From NCBI RefSeq assembly GCF_009931695.1, contig NZ_CP048000.1:3241501-3305500 (forward strand): a DNA stretch of 64,000 bases. The letters are read 5' to 3'. The DNA comes from Anaerocolumna sedimenticola. Lineage in GTDB: Bacteria > Bacillota > Clostridia > Lachnospirales > Lachnospiraceae. This document shows, piece by piece, positions 19,766-28,651 of this stretch. The notes beneath the pieces are model-generated. The model was not told the origin of the DNA. It did not search any database and worked only from the letters and a program-made list of their open reading frames with translations. Both the position numbers and the translations under genes were made by a program. Each line of letters begins with the position of its first letter. Position 1 is the first letter of the stretch.

Positions 19766-21436
19766 ATGAATAGTGATGCAGTTAAATCAGGAATGCAGCA
19801 AGCTCCTCATAGATCGCTGTTTAATGCCCTGGGACTAACAAAAGAGGAACTCCGTAAACCAATGATAGGTATTGTAAGTTCCTATAATGAGATAGTCCCG
19901 GGCCATATGAATTTGGATAAAATCGTTGAAGCTGTTAAACTAGGTGTAGCTATGGCAGGAGGAACGCCCATTGTATTTCCGGCTATTGCAGTATGCGATG
20001 GAATAGCCATGGGACATACCGGGATGAAGTATTCTCTTGTAACGAGGGATCTGATTGCCGATTCCACGGAAGCAATGGCTATGGCACATGCATTTGATGC
20101 CCTTGTTATGGTACCTAATTGTGATAAAAATGTGCCTGGGCTTTTAATGGCTGCAGCGCGTATTAACATACCCACAATGTTTGTGAGCGGCGGACCTATG
20201 TTAGCGGGAAGAGTACACAGAGAAAAGACCAGCCTTTCCAGTATGTTTGAAGCAGTCGGTGCTTACAGTGCCGGAAATATGAGTGAAGAAGAAGTAGAAG
20301 AATATGCATGCAAGACCTGTCCGACTGCCGGTTCCTGTTCCGGAATGTATACCGCCAACAGTATGAACTGTCTGACAGAAGCATTAGGTATGGGGTTACA
20401 GGGAAATGGTACAATACCGGCCGTATATTCCGAGAGAATCCGTTTGGCAAAACATGCCGGCATGAAAATCATGGAATTATATGAAAAGAATATCAGACCA
20501 AGAGATATCATGACAGAAAAAGCATTTTTAAATGCTTTAACCGTAGATATGGCGTTAGGATGTTCAACCAACAGTATGCTTCATTTGCCAGCCATTGCAT
20601 TTGAAGCAGGAATTGAATTAAATGTTGATATAGCAAATGAAATCAGTGCAAAGACACCGAACCTGTGCCATCTGGCTCCTGCAGGCCATGCATATATGGA
20701 AGATTTAAATGAAGCCGGCGGTGTTTATGCCGTAATGAATGAATTAAATAAAAAGAATTTATTATACACAGATCTAATAACCGCCACGGGTAAAACCGTT
20801 GGTGAAAACATAGAAGGCTGTATTAACCGTAATACGGAAGTCATAAGACCTATTGATCACCCATATAGTGAAACAGGCGGTATCGCAATACTAAAGGGTA
20901 ATCTGGCACCGGATTCAGCTGTTGTAAAACGTTCTGCCGTTGCACCTGAGATGATGAAACATGAGGGCCCTGCAAGAGTATTTGACTGTGAGGATGATGC
21001 TATTGTAGCTATTAAGGGCGGTAAGATTGTACCTGGTGATGTTGTGGTAATCCGTTATGAAGGACCAAAAGGAGGTCCCGGCATGAGAGAGATGCTAAAT
21101 CCTACCTCCGCAATAATGGGAATGGGACTTGGCTCCTCCGTAGCACTCATTACCGACGGACGTTTCTCAGGAGCATCCCGCGGCGCTTCTATCGGCCATG
21201 TATCTCCGGAAGCTGCCGTAGGAGGAAATATTGCTCTGGTAGAGGAAGGCGATATCATCCAGATAGACATTAATGCCAATACCTTAAATATCATGATTTC
21301 AGAGGAAGAATTAGAAACCAGACGTGCAAACTGGAAACCGAGGGAACCAAAGATTACAACCGGTTATCTGGCAAGATATGCCGCTATGGTAACAAGCGGG
21401 AATCGGGGAGCAATCCTTGAGATACCTAAAAAATAA
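19766..21436 (+). CDS. ilvD: Dihydroxy-acid dehydratase
   Basis: It converts 2,3-dihydroxy-isovalerate and -methylvalerate to the branched 2-keto acids, using an Fe-S cluster. The cluster cysteines appear in [20 protein letters not shown] and [19 protein letters not shown]; the C-terminal [19 protein letters not shown] is canonical. At about 556 residues it is normal. The site AAGGTGG (19751-19757) favours ATG 19766 over in-frame ATG 19760 and GTG 19754. ilvB follows 57 bp later, so the pair forms a branched-chain amino acid operon. Confidence 0.96.
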   Translation: MNSDAVKSGMQQAPHRSLFNALGLTKEELRKPMIGIVSSYNEIVPGHMNLDKIVEAVKLGVAMAGGTPIVFPAIAVCDGIAMGHTGMKYSLVTRDLIADSTEAMAMAHAFDALVMVPNCDKNVPGLLMAAARINIPTMFVSGGPMLAGRVHREKTSLSSMFEAVGAYSAGNMSEEEVEEYACKTCPTAGSCSGMYTANSMNCLTEALGMGLQGNGTIPAVYSERIRLAKHAGMKIMELYEKNIRPRDIMTEKAFLNALTVDMALGCSTNSMLHLPAIAFEAGIELNVDIANEISAKTPNLCHLAPAGHAYMEDLNEAGGVYAVMNELNKKNLLYTDLITATGKTVGENIEGCINRNTEVIRPIDHPYSETGGIAILKGNLAPDSAVVKRSAVAPEMMKHEGPARVFDCEDDAIVAIKGGKIVPGDVVVIRYEGPKGGPGMREMLNPTSAIMGMGLGSSVALITDGRFSGASRGASIGHVSPEAAVGGNIALVEEGDIIQIDINANTLNIMISEEELETRRANWKPREPKITTGYLARYAAMVTSGNRGAILEIPKK

Positions 21437-21493
21437 ACCCCAGTGACTGAATAGTCACAAATAGACAAGGATTTTCTATGAAAGAGGTGCAAA

Positions 21494-23176
21494 ATGCAGT
21501 TAACAGGTTCACAGATATTAGTTGAATGTTTAAAAGAGCAGGGGGTGGATACCATATTTGGGTATCCGGGAGGTTCTGTTTTAAATATATATGATGAATT
21601 ATACCGGCATCAGGATGAAATACGCCATATCTTAACCTCACATGAACAGGGAGCTTCCCATGCCGCTGACGGTTACGCCCGTTCAACCGGTAAAGTAGGT
21701 GTTTGTCTGGCAACCAGCGGTCCGGGAGCTACGAATCTGGTTACAGGTATAGCGACTGCCTATATGGATTCCGTACCTATGGTTGCAATTACAGGTAATG
21801 TTACGGTAAATTTACTTGGTAAAGATAGTTTTCAGGAGGTGGATATTGCCGGAATAACCATGCCTATTACGAAACATAACTTTATTGTTAAGGATGTAAA
21901 TAAATTAGCGGATACCTTGCGTAGAGCATTTAAAATCGCTCAAACAGGAAGACCGGGACCGGTTTTGGTGGATATCGCAAAGGATGTGACTGCGAATAAA
22001 GCAGAATACATGAAAGAGGAGATCCCACCGATAGAACGGATAAAGGATACTATAACGGAAGAAGATATTAACACTGCATTAGCTATGATTAAAGAGGCTA
22101 AAAAACCTATGATTTTTGTCGGCGGCGGTGCTGTTATATCCGATGCGGATCAAGAATTAAAAGAATTTGTTTATAAAGTGGATGCTCCGGTAACGGACAC
22201 CTTAATGGGTAAAGGAGCATTCAGCGGCGAAGATCCTTATTATACCGGTATGCTTGGAATGCATGGTACAAAAACGGCAAATTTAAGTGTAACGCAATGT
22301 GACCTTTTAATAACCATAGGGGCCAGATTCAGTGACCGTGTTACCGGAAATGCCCAAAAATTTGCCAAAAATGCAAAAATTCTTCAGATTGATATTGATC
22401 CGGTTGAAATCAATAAAAATGTAATTGTCAGTCACTGTATCATAGGTGATGTGAAAGAAGTCTTAAAGATATTAAATGATAAAATTGAACAGCATGATAA
22501 CAAGGAATGGGTTAATCAAGTCATGGAGATGAAAAAGCAATTTCCTTTAAAATATCATCCTGAAGTATTAACCGGTCCTTATATCTTGGAAAAATTATAT
22601 GAGATAACCGGTGGAGATGCCATTATTACCACGGAAGTGGGACAGCATCAGATGTGGTCTGCACAATATTTTAAATATAAGAAACCAAGGACATTTATAA
22701 CCTCCGGAGGTCTTGGAACCATGGGTTACGGATTAGGAGCCTGTATTGGAGCCAAGGTCGGAAATCCTGATAAAATAGTAGTGAACATTGCAGGCGACGG
22801 CTGTTTTCGAATGAATATGAATGAGATTGCAACAGCAGCCCGTTATCATATTCCAATTATTCAAATCGTATTTAATAATCATGTATTAGGTATGGTAAGG
22901 CAATGGCAGTCGTTATTTTATGGGCAGAGATATTCTCATACAACCTTAAATGACAGTGTGGATTTTGTAAAACTTGCGGAAGCAATGGGAGCAAAAGCTT
23001 ATCGTATCACTAAGAAAGAAGAAGCAGAAGAAATAATTAAGGAGGCTATTTCTTTAAATGTTCCTGTTGTTCTGGATTGCCAGATTGCCAGTGATGATAA
23101 AGTATGGCCAATGGTTGCACCGGGAGCGGCGATAGAAGAAGTATTTACGGAAGAAGATTTACAGGCGAAAAAATAA
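21494..23176 (+). CDS. ilvB: Acetolactate synthase, large (catalytic) subunit
   Basis: A thiamine-diphosphate enzyme that condenses two pyruvates, or pyruvate plus 2-ketobutyrate. The 560 residues include the catalytic Glu in SHEQGASHAADGYAR, the FAD/activator domain, and the TPP motif GDGCFRMNMNEIATAAR...NN. It belongs to the biosynthetic group by similarity to IlvB. No regulatory subunit gene (ilvN) follows: the next 225 bp hold only the serC promoter. The small subunit must be elsewhere or absent. Confidence 0.95.
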   Translation: MQLTGSQILVECLKEQGVDTIFGYPGGSVLNIYDELYRHQDEIRHILTSHEQGASHAADGYARSTGKVGVCLATSGPGATNLVTGIATAYMDSVPMVAITGNVTVNLLGKDSFQEVDIAGITMPITKHNFIVKDVNKLADTLRRAFKIAQTGRPGPVLVDIAKDVTANKAEYMKEEIPPIERIKDTITEEDINTALAMIKEAKKPMIFVGGGAVISDADQELKEFVYKVDAPVTDTLMGKGAFSGEDPYYTGMLGMHGTKTANLSVTQCDLLITIGARFSDRVTGNAQKFAKNAKILQIDIDPVEINKNVIVSHCIIGDVKEVLKILNDKIEQHDNKEWVNQVMEMKKQFPLKYHPEVLTGPYILEKLYEITGGDAIITTEVGQHQMWSAQYFKYKKPRTFITSGGLGTMGYGLGACIGAKVGNPDKIVVNIAGDGCFRMNMNEIATAARYHIPIIQIVFNNHVLGMVRQWQSLFYGQRYSHTTLNDSVDFVKLAEAMGAKAYRITKKEEAEEIIKEAISLNVPVVLDCQIASDDKVWPMVAPGAAIEEVFTEEDLQAKK

Positions 23177-23243
23177 TACCGGGTTTAAAACATAAGTGAA
23201 TTCATCTTAAGTTCAAAGAAGAACAGAGTTTTGTAATATTATA

Positions 23244-23272
23244 TTGACTAAAATTTAACTAAGTTTTATAAT
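23244..23272 (+). promoter_or_regulatory. Promoter of serC-serA
   Basis: TTGACT (23244-23249), 17 bp, TATAAT (23267-23272), about 130 bp before serC. No T-box motif is visible in the leader. Confidence 0.75.
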
Positions 23273-23401
23273 GTAGTAGATTAAAGTGGTCAAGTGGCAA
23301 ATAGGAAAGAGAATAGAAATGAGCATTATGGCATCATATCTTAAAGTCGTGATCCAGTTATAACTAATAATTATGTTTATATATTAAAGGAGGATTTACA
23401 A

Positions 23402-24487
23402 GTGGGAAGAGTTTATAATTTTTCAGCAGGTCCGGCTGTTTTACCCGAGGAAGTACTTAAGGAAGCAGCAGCAGAGATGTTAGATTACAATGGTACCGGA
23501 ATGTCAGTTATGGAGATGAGCCACAGATCCAAAGCTTATGAGACCATAATAAAGGAAGCCGAACAGGATTTAAGAGATTTAATGAACATACCGGACAATT
23601 ATAAGGTATTATTTTTACAGGGCGGAGCTTCTCAGCAATTTGCCATGATACCGATGAATCTGATGAAAAACAAAGTAGCAGATTATATTATTACAGGACA
23701 ATGGGCAAAAAAAGCTTATCAGGAAGCACAAATATATGGTAAAGCAAACGCGGTTGCATCATCTGCTGATAAGACATTCTCCTACATACCTGATTGCTCT
23801 GATCTCCCAATCAGTGAAGATGCTGATTATGTTTATATTTGCGAAAATAATACCATCTACGGAACTAAATTCAAAAAACTCCCTAATACAAAAGGCAAAA
23901 CTTTAGTTGCAGACGTATCCTCCTGTTTTCTTTCCGAACCGGTTGATGTTACCAAATACGGAGTTATTTACGGCGGTGTTCAAAAGAATGTCGGACCAGC
24001 CGGTGTGGTTATCGTAATTATCCGTGAGGATTTAATTACAGAAGATACCTTGCCCGGAACACCTACCATGTTAAAATATAAAATACATGCGGATAACGAA
24101 TCCTTATATAATACACCACCTGCTTATGGTATATACATTTGCGGTAAGGTGTTTAAATGGCTGAAGAAATTGGGTGGGTTAGAAGCGATGAAAGTCATTA
24201 ATGAAAAGAAAGCAGCAGTCCTTTATGACTTCCTGGATCAAAGCAAGTTATTTAAGGGAACAGTAGTAAAAGAAGACCGTTCCTTAATGAATGTACCTTT
24301 TGTTACCGGCAATGAAGAATTAGATGCTAAATTCGTAAAAGAAGCTAAAGCAGCCGGATTTGAGAATTTAAAAGGCCATAGAACCGTTGGTGGTATGAGA
24401 GCAAGTATTTATAACGCAATGCCAATGGAGGGTGTTGAAAAATTAGTAGAATTCATGAAAAAATTCGAAGAAGAAAACACTAAATGA
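23402..24487 (+). CDS. serC: Phosphoserine aminotransferase
   Basis: A PLP enzyme converting 3-phosphohydroxypyruvate and glutamate to O-phosphoserine. The 361 residues begin with the classical YNFSAGPAVLP and include GGASQQFAMIPMNL, the PLP lysine in GGVQKNVGPAG, and the C-terminal GGMRASIYNAMP. The start is GTG at 23402, behind AAGGAGG. serA lies 27 bp downstream. Confidence 0.96.
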   Translation: MGRVYNFSAGPAVLPEEVLKEAAAEMLDYNGTGMSVMEMSHRSKAYETIIKEAEQDLRDLMNIPDNYKVLFLQGGASQQFAMIPMNLMKNKVADYIITGQWAKKAYQEAQIYGKANAVASSADKTFSYIPDCSDLPISEDADYVYICENNTIYGTKFKKLPNTKGKTLVADVSSCFLSEPVDVTKYGVIYGGVQKNVGPAGVVIVIIREDLITEDTLPGTPTMLKYKIHADNESLYNTPPAYGIYICGKVFKWLKKLGGLEAMKVINEKKAAVLYDFLDQSKLFKGTVVKEDRSLMNVPFVTGNEELDAKFVKEAKAAGFENLKGHRTVGGMRASIYNAMPMEGVEKLVEFMKKFEEENTK

Positions 24488-24514
24488 TATTAAATAAATA
24501 AAAGGAGAACTATT

Positions 24515-25675
24515 ATGGTTAAATATAATTGCTTGAATCCCATTGCACCGATTGGTCTGGAATTGTTTACTGAAAGCTATGAAAAAGTAGATAACATTGA
24601 AGAAGCTGATTCCCTACTGGTAAGAAGTGCATCCATGCTGGATATGGAACTGCCGGATAATTTAAAAGCCATCGCAAGAGCCGGAGCAGGTGTGAATAAT
24701 ATACCGGTTGATAAATGCGCAGAAAAAGGTATAGTTGTATTTAATACTCCAGGGGCTAATGCCAATGGTGTTAAAGAATTAGTTATTGCAGGTCTTATGC
24801 TGGCTTCCCGTAATATTGTAGGCGGTATTAACTGGGTTCAGACTGTTAAAGATGATGAAAATATTGCAAAATTAGTTGAAAAAGGAAAGTCTAAATTTGC
24901 AGGAAAAGAAATCGAAGGTAAAAAATTAGGTGTTATCGGCCTTGGTGCCATCGGTGTTTTGGTAGCCAATGCAGCAAAACGCCTGGGGATGGAAGTTTAT
25001 GGTTGTGATCCGTACATATCAGTTAAGCATGCGTGGAACTTATCAAGAGATATAATATATGTAAAAACAAAGGAAGAAATTTACCGTACCTGCGATTATA
25101 TTACCGTACATGTTCCACTTTTGGATGATACCAAAAAAATGATTAATAAAGATACCATTGCTCTGATGAAAGATGGTGTAATTGTACTTAACTTTGCAAG
25201 GGATCTGTTGGTAAATGATGATGATATGGCTGAAGCTTTAAAGTCTGGTAAAGTTGCTGCTTACGTGACAGATTTTCCAAATGCAAAAACTGCAAATATG
25301 GAGGGCGCAATTGCTATTCCTCATCTGGGAGCCTCCACAGAAGAATCTGAAGATAATTGTGCTGTCATGGCAGTGAAAGAAATCATGGAATACATGGAGA
25401 ACGGTACCATTAAAAATTCCGTTAATTATCCGGATTGTGATGCAGGTGTATGTGTTTCCGGAAAACGTATTACCATATGCCACAAAAATATACCAAACAT
25501 GTTAACCCAGTTTACCGGTTTGTTTTCCGTTGAAAATATTAACATTTCCAATCTGATTAACAAGAGTAAAGGGGATTTCGCTTATACCGTACTTGATATA
25601 GAGGGTGACGTATCCGAATCCACCGCGCAGAAGTTAAATTCCATTAATGGAGTATTGAAGGTAAGAATACTGTAA
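24515..25675 (+). CDS. serA: D-3-phosphoglycerate dehydrogenase
   Basis: It oxidises 3-phosphoglycerate to 3-phosphohydroxypyruvate, entering serine synthesis. The 386 residues contain the Rossmann motif GVIGLGAIGVLVANAAKRLG, the catalytic His in AIPHLGASTEES, and a C-terminal ACT domain (NMLTQFTGLFSVENINISNL), which implies serine feedback control. Cotranscribed with serC. Confidence 0.95.
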   Translation: MVKYNCLNPIAPIGLELFTESYEKVDNIEEADSLLVRSASMLDMELPDNLKAIARAGAGVNNIPVDKCAEKGIVVFNTPGANANGVKELVIAGLMLASRNIVGGINWVQTVKDDENIAKLVEKGKSKFAGKEIEGKKLGVIGLGAIGVLVANAAKRLGMEVYGCDPYISVKHAWNLSRDIIYVKTKEEIYRTCDYITVHVPLLDDTKKMINKDTIALMKDGVIVLNFARDLLVNDDDMAEALKSGKVAAYVTDFPNAKTANMEGAIAIPHLGASTEESEDNCAVMAVKEIMEYMENGTIKNSVNYPDCDAGVCVSGKRITICHKNIPNMLTQFTGLFSVENINISNLINKSKGDFAYTVLDIEGDVSESTAQKLNSINGVLKVRIL

Positions 25676-25728
25676 AGGTATTAAAGATAAAAATACTGTA
25701 ATAGATGGAAAGAAAATTAATTACAACA

Positions 25729-25797
25729 AGGGCTGTTACAAAATTCAAAATCTATCTTACCGGGTGAGAATATAATGAATTTTGTAACAGCCCTATT
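25729..25797 (+). terminator. Long-stem terminator after serA
   Basis: AGGGCTGTTACAAAATTCA and its exact complement form a 19-bp stem around a loop of about 28 nt, followed by ATTCTTGTATTTT. This is the best example of a stem family (GGGCTGTnnCAAAAT) that recurs after other genes here. Confidence 0.85.
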
Positions 25798-25951
25798 CTT
25801 GTATTTTCCTTAAAATAATCTTACATTTTATACCATTAAATGAAGAGCTGGTAATGAGATACAGACTTGCTTTTTATTGGGAATGAATTATAATGGGTGT
25901 ATAAGTTTGCAGCAAACAAACAGTATAATTACAATCAGGAGGATTTGCTTC

Positions 25952-27193
25952 ATGGCAGATGTGAAACCATTTCAGTGTATCAGACCGAAAAGGGAAGTTG
26001 CGGGGAGAATAGCTGCCCTGCCTTATGACGTATATAACAGGGAAGAAGCAAAAAAAGAAATACAAAGAGAACCTTTGTCATTTCTTCGTATAGACCGGGC
26101 TGAAACACAGTTCGAAAACAGCGTGGACACTTATGATAATAGAGTTTATGAGATGGCGGGAAATCTGCTGGAAGGAATGATAACAGACGGTTTATTCGTT
26201 ACGGAAACCAAAGAATGTTATTACATCTATGAGCTGATTATGAACGGACGATCACAAACCGGTTTGGTGGCTTGCGCCTCGATAGATGATTACTTACATA
26301 ATGTTATTAAGAAACATGAAAATACCAGAGAGGAGAAAGAACTGGACCGGATACGCCATGTTGATACCTGCAATGCACAAACCGGGCCGATTTTCCTGGC
26401 TTACCGTTCCCGTGAGGAAATAAATCAGATAATTGATGAAGTAAAACAAGGGGAAGCTTTATATGACTTTCAATCAACGGATGGTATTATTCATCATGTA
26501 TGGGTGATAACGGAAGAAGATAAGGTAAGGGAAATCCGTAATGCGTTTGATGGTGTTGGGAGTATCTATATCGCTGACGGTCACCACAGGGCTGCATCTG
26601 CAGTTAAAGTAGGTTTAAAAAGAAGAGAAGCTAATCCGGGGTGTAATGGCAGGGAAGAATTTAATTATTTCTTATCCGTATTATTTCCCGAAGACCAGCT
26701 GATGATAATGCCCTATAACAGGGTAATTAAAGATCTGAATGGAAATAAGTTAAGTGAATTTATAGAAAAAGTGAAAGCGTATTTTGAGGTATCGCTCCTC
26801 GGAGAACATCCTTATGCACCGGAAGAAAAGGGATGTTTTGGTATGTATATTGGCGGATGCTGGTATAAACTTACTGCTCATGAGAATATTAGAAATAATG
26901 CAGATCCGGTGGAGGTTTTAGACGTATCCATACTGCAGAATTATATCTTATGTAATATTCTTGGCATTAAGGATCCCCGTACTGATAAAAGGATTGATTT
27001 CATCGGAGGTATCCGGGGTCTTAGTGAATTGGAAAAAAGGGTCAATACTGATATGAAAATTGCTTTTTCCATGTATCCTACCAGCATAACGGAATTATTT
27101 GCAGTATCCGATGCAGGTAAATTAATGCCGCCCAAATCAACCTGGTTTGAACCTAAATTAAGGAGCGGTTTATTTATACATAAACTCGGTTAA
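25952..27193 (+). CDS. DUF1015 family protein
   Basis: A 413-residue member of the DUF1015 (SerA-associated) family of unknown function. It begins with the family N-terminus VKPFQCIRPKREVAGRIAALPYDVYN. Conserved blocks include LRIDRAE, HENTREEKELDRIRH and IADGHHRAASA. ATG 25952 has AGGAGG upstream; an in-frame extension to 25877 is rejected. Members often sit beside serA/serC as here, so a link to serine or its phosphate intermediates is a context inference only. Confidence 0.85.
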   Translation: MADVKPFQCIRPKREVAGRIAALPYDVYNREEAKKEIQREPLSFLRIDRAETQFENSVDTYDNRVYEMAGNLLEGMITDGLFVTETKECYYIYELIMNGRSQTGLVACASIDDYLHNVIKKHENTREEKELDRIRHVDTCNAQTGPIFLAYRSREEINQIIDEVKQGEALYDFQSTDGIIHHVWVITEEDKVREIRNAFDGVGSIYIADGHHRAASAVKVGLKRREANPGCNGREEFNYFLSVLFPEDQLMIMPYNRVIKDLNGNKLSEFIEKVKAYFEVSLLGEHPYAPEEKGCFGMYIGGCWYKLTAHENIRNNADPVEVLDVSILQNYILCNILGIKDPRTDKRIDFIGGIRGLSELEKRVNTDMKIAFSMYPTSITELFAVSDAGKLMPPKSTWFEPKLRSGLFIHKLG

Positions 27194-27229
27194 AGTCAGC
27201 TGTACCGGCTTTTGATCTAATCAATAAGA

Positions 27230-27562
27230 CTAAAATATAAATTGAACCAGTAGCATATAAATAACGGTTCCCACTCCGATACTTAAAAAAGTATTATTTT
27301 TCCATAAATGCAGAATCATAATAACTGCAATAGAAATAATCTCCGGTAAGCCATGGGAGGCTTTGGTAAAAGAAACGTCTTTTAAACAATAGACCACCAG
27401 CATACTGATGATAGTATATGGTAATACTTTTCCTAAATAGGTAACATATTTTGGCGTTTCTTTATTCTCGGGAAAAAGTAGAAAAGGCAGGACCCTGATA
27501 AACATTGTAGTTAAGCTGATTATACCAAAAAATATAATAGATTCACCTGTTGTAAACGGCAT
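27230..27562 (-). CDS. azlD: AzlD family branched-chain amino acid transport protein
   Basis: A 110-residue membrane protein with about three hydrophobic helices, the small partner of AzlC in branched-chain amino acid export. Helix segments such as SIIFFGIISLTTMFIRVLPF and TIISMLVVYCL are clear. Its ATG overlaps the azlC stop by one base, so the two are translationally coupled. Confidence 0.88.
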   Translation of the reverse strand: MPFTTGESIIFFGIISLTTMFIRVLPFLLFPENKETPKYVTYLGKVLPYTIISMLVVYCLKDVSFTKASHGLPEIISIAVIMILHLWKNNTFLSIGVGTVIYMLLVQFIF

Positions 27563-28257
27563 TATTTATTCCTCGATTCTATTTTATTTTGAAAAATGGT
27601 TACGGAAAGTAATATAACAATCATTGAGGGTATTATAAAATTCGCTGAACCAAATAGGATACGGCATATTACGGAAGCACTTAACCCTATCAGAACAGGC
27701 ATGTGATTTGGGGCTGATTTCCACTGGTTTATAAATATAACAACAAAAAGTGCGGTAAGTACAAAATCAATTCCCTTTGTATTAAAGTGGAGAAAACTGC
27801 CTAATATACTGCCTAAAATGGAACCGCTTACCCAGTATATCTGATTAAGCAAAGTAATAAAAAATAGAAACCACCCTTTATCTACACCGTCCGGTGGCTG
27901 CGTCGAACACAATATGGAAAAAGTTTCATCGGTCAGACCTAAAATAAGATAGGGCTTTTTCTTCCCGATACCCTGAAACTTGGAAAGCATTGAAATACCA
28001 TAAAATAAATGTCTTGCATTAACCATTAAAGTCATAAAACAGGCATATAAAGGATGAAATCCCGCAGCTAAAAGGCTTACGGAAACGAATTGCATGGATC
28101 CAGCATATATAAAAATACTTGTAAGCGCTGCCCAAAGATAAGAGTAACCTTTGCTGTTTAATAAGATTCCATAAGCTGTTCCAAGTATAATATATCCCGT
28201 AAATACAGGAATCGTTAAGGGAAATGCAGCCCTCAAAGCTTTTATTTTTGTATTCAT
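27562..28257 (-). CDS. azlC: AzlC family ABC-independent branched-chain amino acid exporter subunit
   Basis: A 231-residue multi-span membrane protein of the AzlC/YgaZ family. Typical segments are AAFPLTIPVFTGYIILGTAYG, IYAGSMQFVSVSLLAAG and the NARHLFYGISML loop, followed by GLTDETFS. AzlCD-type pairs export leucine, valine or isoleucine analogues. An AAGGAG site precedes ATG 28257. Its position near ilvDB and the ser genes fits amino acid homeostasis. Confidence 0.9.
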   Translation of the reverse strand: MNTKIKALRAAFPLTIPVFTGYIILGTAYGILLNSKGYSYLWAALTSIFIYAGSMQFVSVSLLAAGFHPLYACFMTLMVNARHLFYGISMLSKFQGIGKKKPYLILGLTDETFSILCSTQPPDGVDKGWFLFFITLLNQIYWVSGSILGSILGSFLHFNTKGIDFVLTALFVVIFINQWKSAPNHMPVLIGLSASVICRILFGSANFIIPSMIVILLSVTIFQNKIESRNK

Positions 28258-28651
28258 TGTTTTACTCCTTATGTATAATTATAAATACTTATATCGAATC
28301 GTTATTTTTCTTTTATGATAAGTTCTAACAAAAGATTTTGGATAGAATGGCATTGTTTCTAGCTATATCAAGGGTTTAAGAGACCAAATATAATAGTTAA
28401 TAATAATATAAAACTTATGTTTAGGCAATAACAAATCGGTATAAATTAAAATTTATTAAAGAAATCTAATTTATATGTGATAGGTAAGAAACCAAATATA
28501 ACTGCCTTTACCGGAAATGTAACATTGATATAAGTTTTTAACAATCATTACAGTAATTTCAAATAAATATAAAATTTAGAAATTAAATGGAACTAAACCA
28601 AATTTTACATCGTCTAATGTATGAATGTAAATAGAAAAAGGAGGAATTTAT
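28258..28651. other. AT-rich intergenic region, no gene
   Basis: About 390 bp between the divergent azlC and SLH genes. It carries the promoters of both by necessity, but I can identify no convincing -35/-10 pair, riboswitch or terminator. A short motif ACCAAATATAA occurs twice (about 28383 and 28492). Confidence 0.5.

Noticed and set aside
23177-23401. T-box leader for serC or a branched-chain T-box before ilvD
   Set aside because: Neither gap contains the conserved T-box sequence (AGGGTGGNACCGCG-like) or a matching terminator/antiterminator pair.
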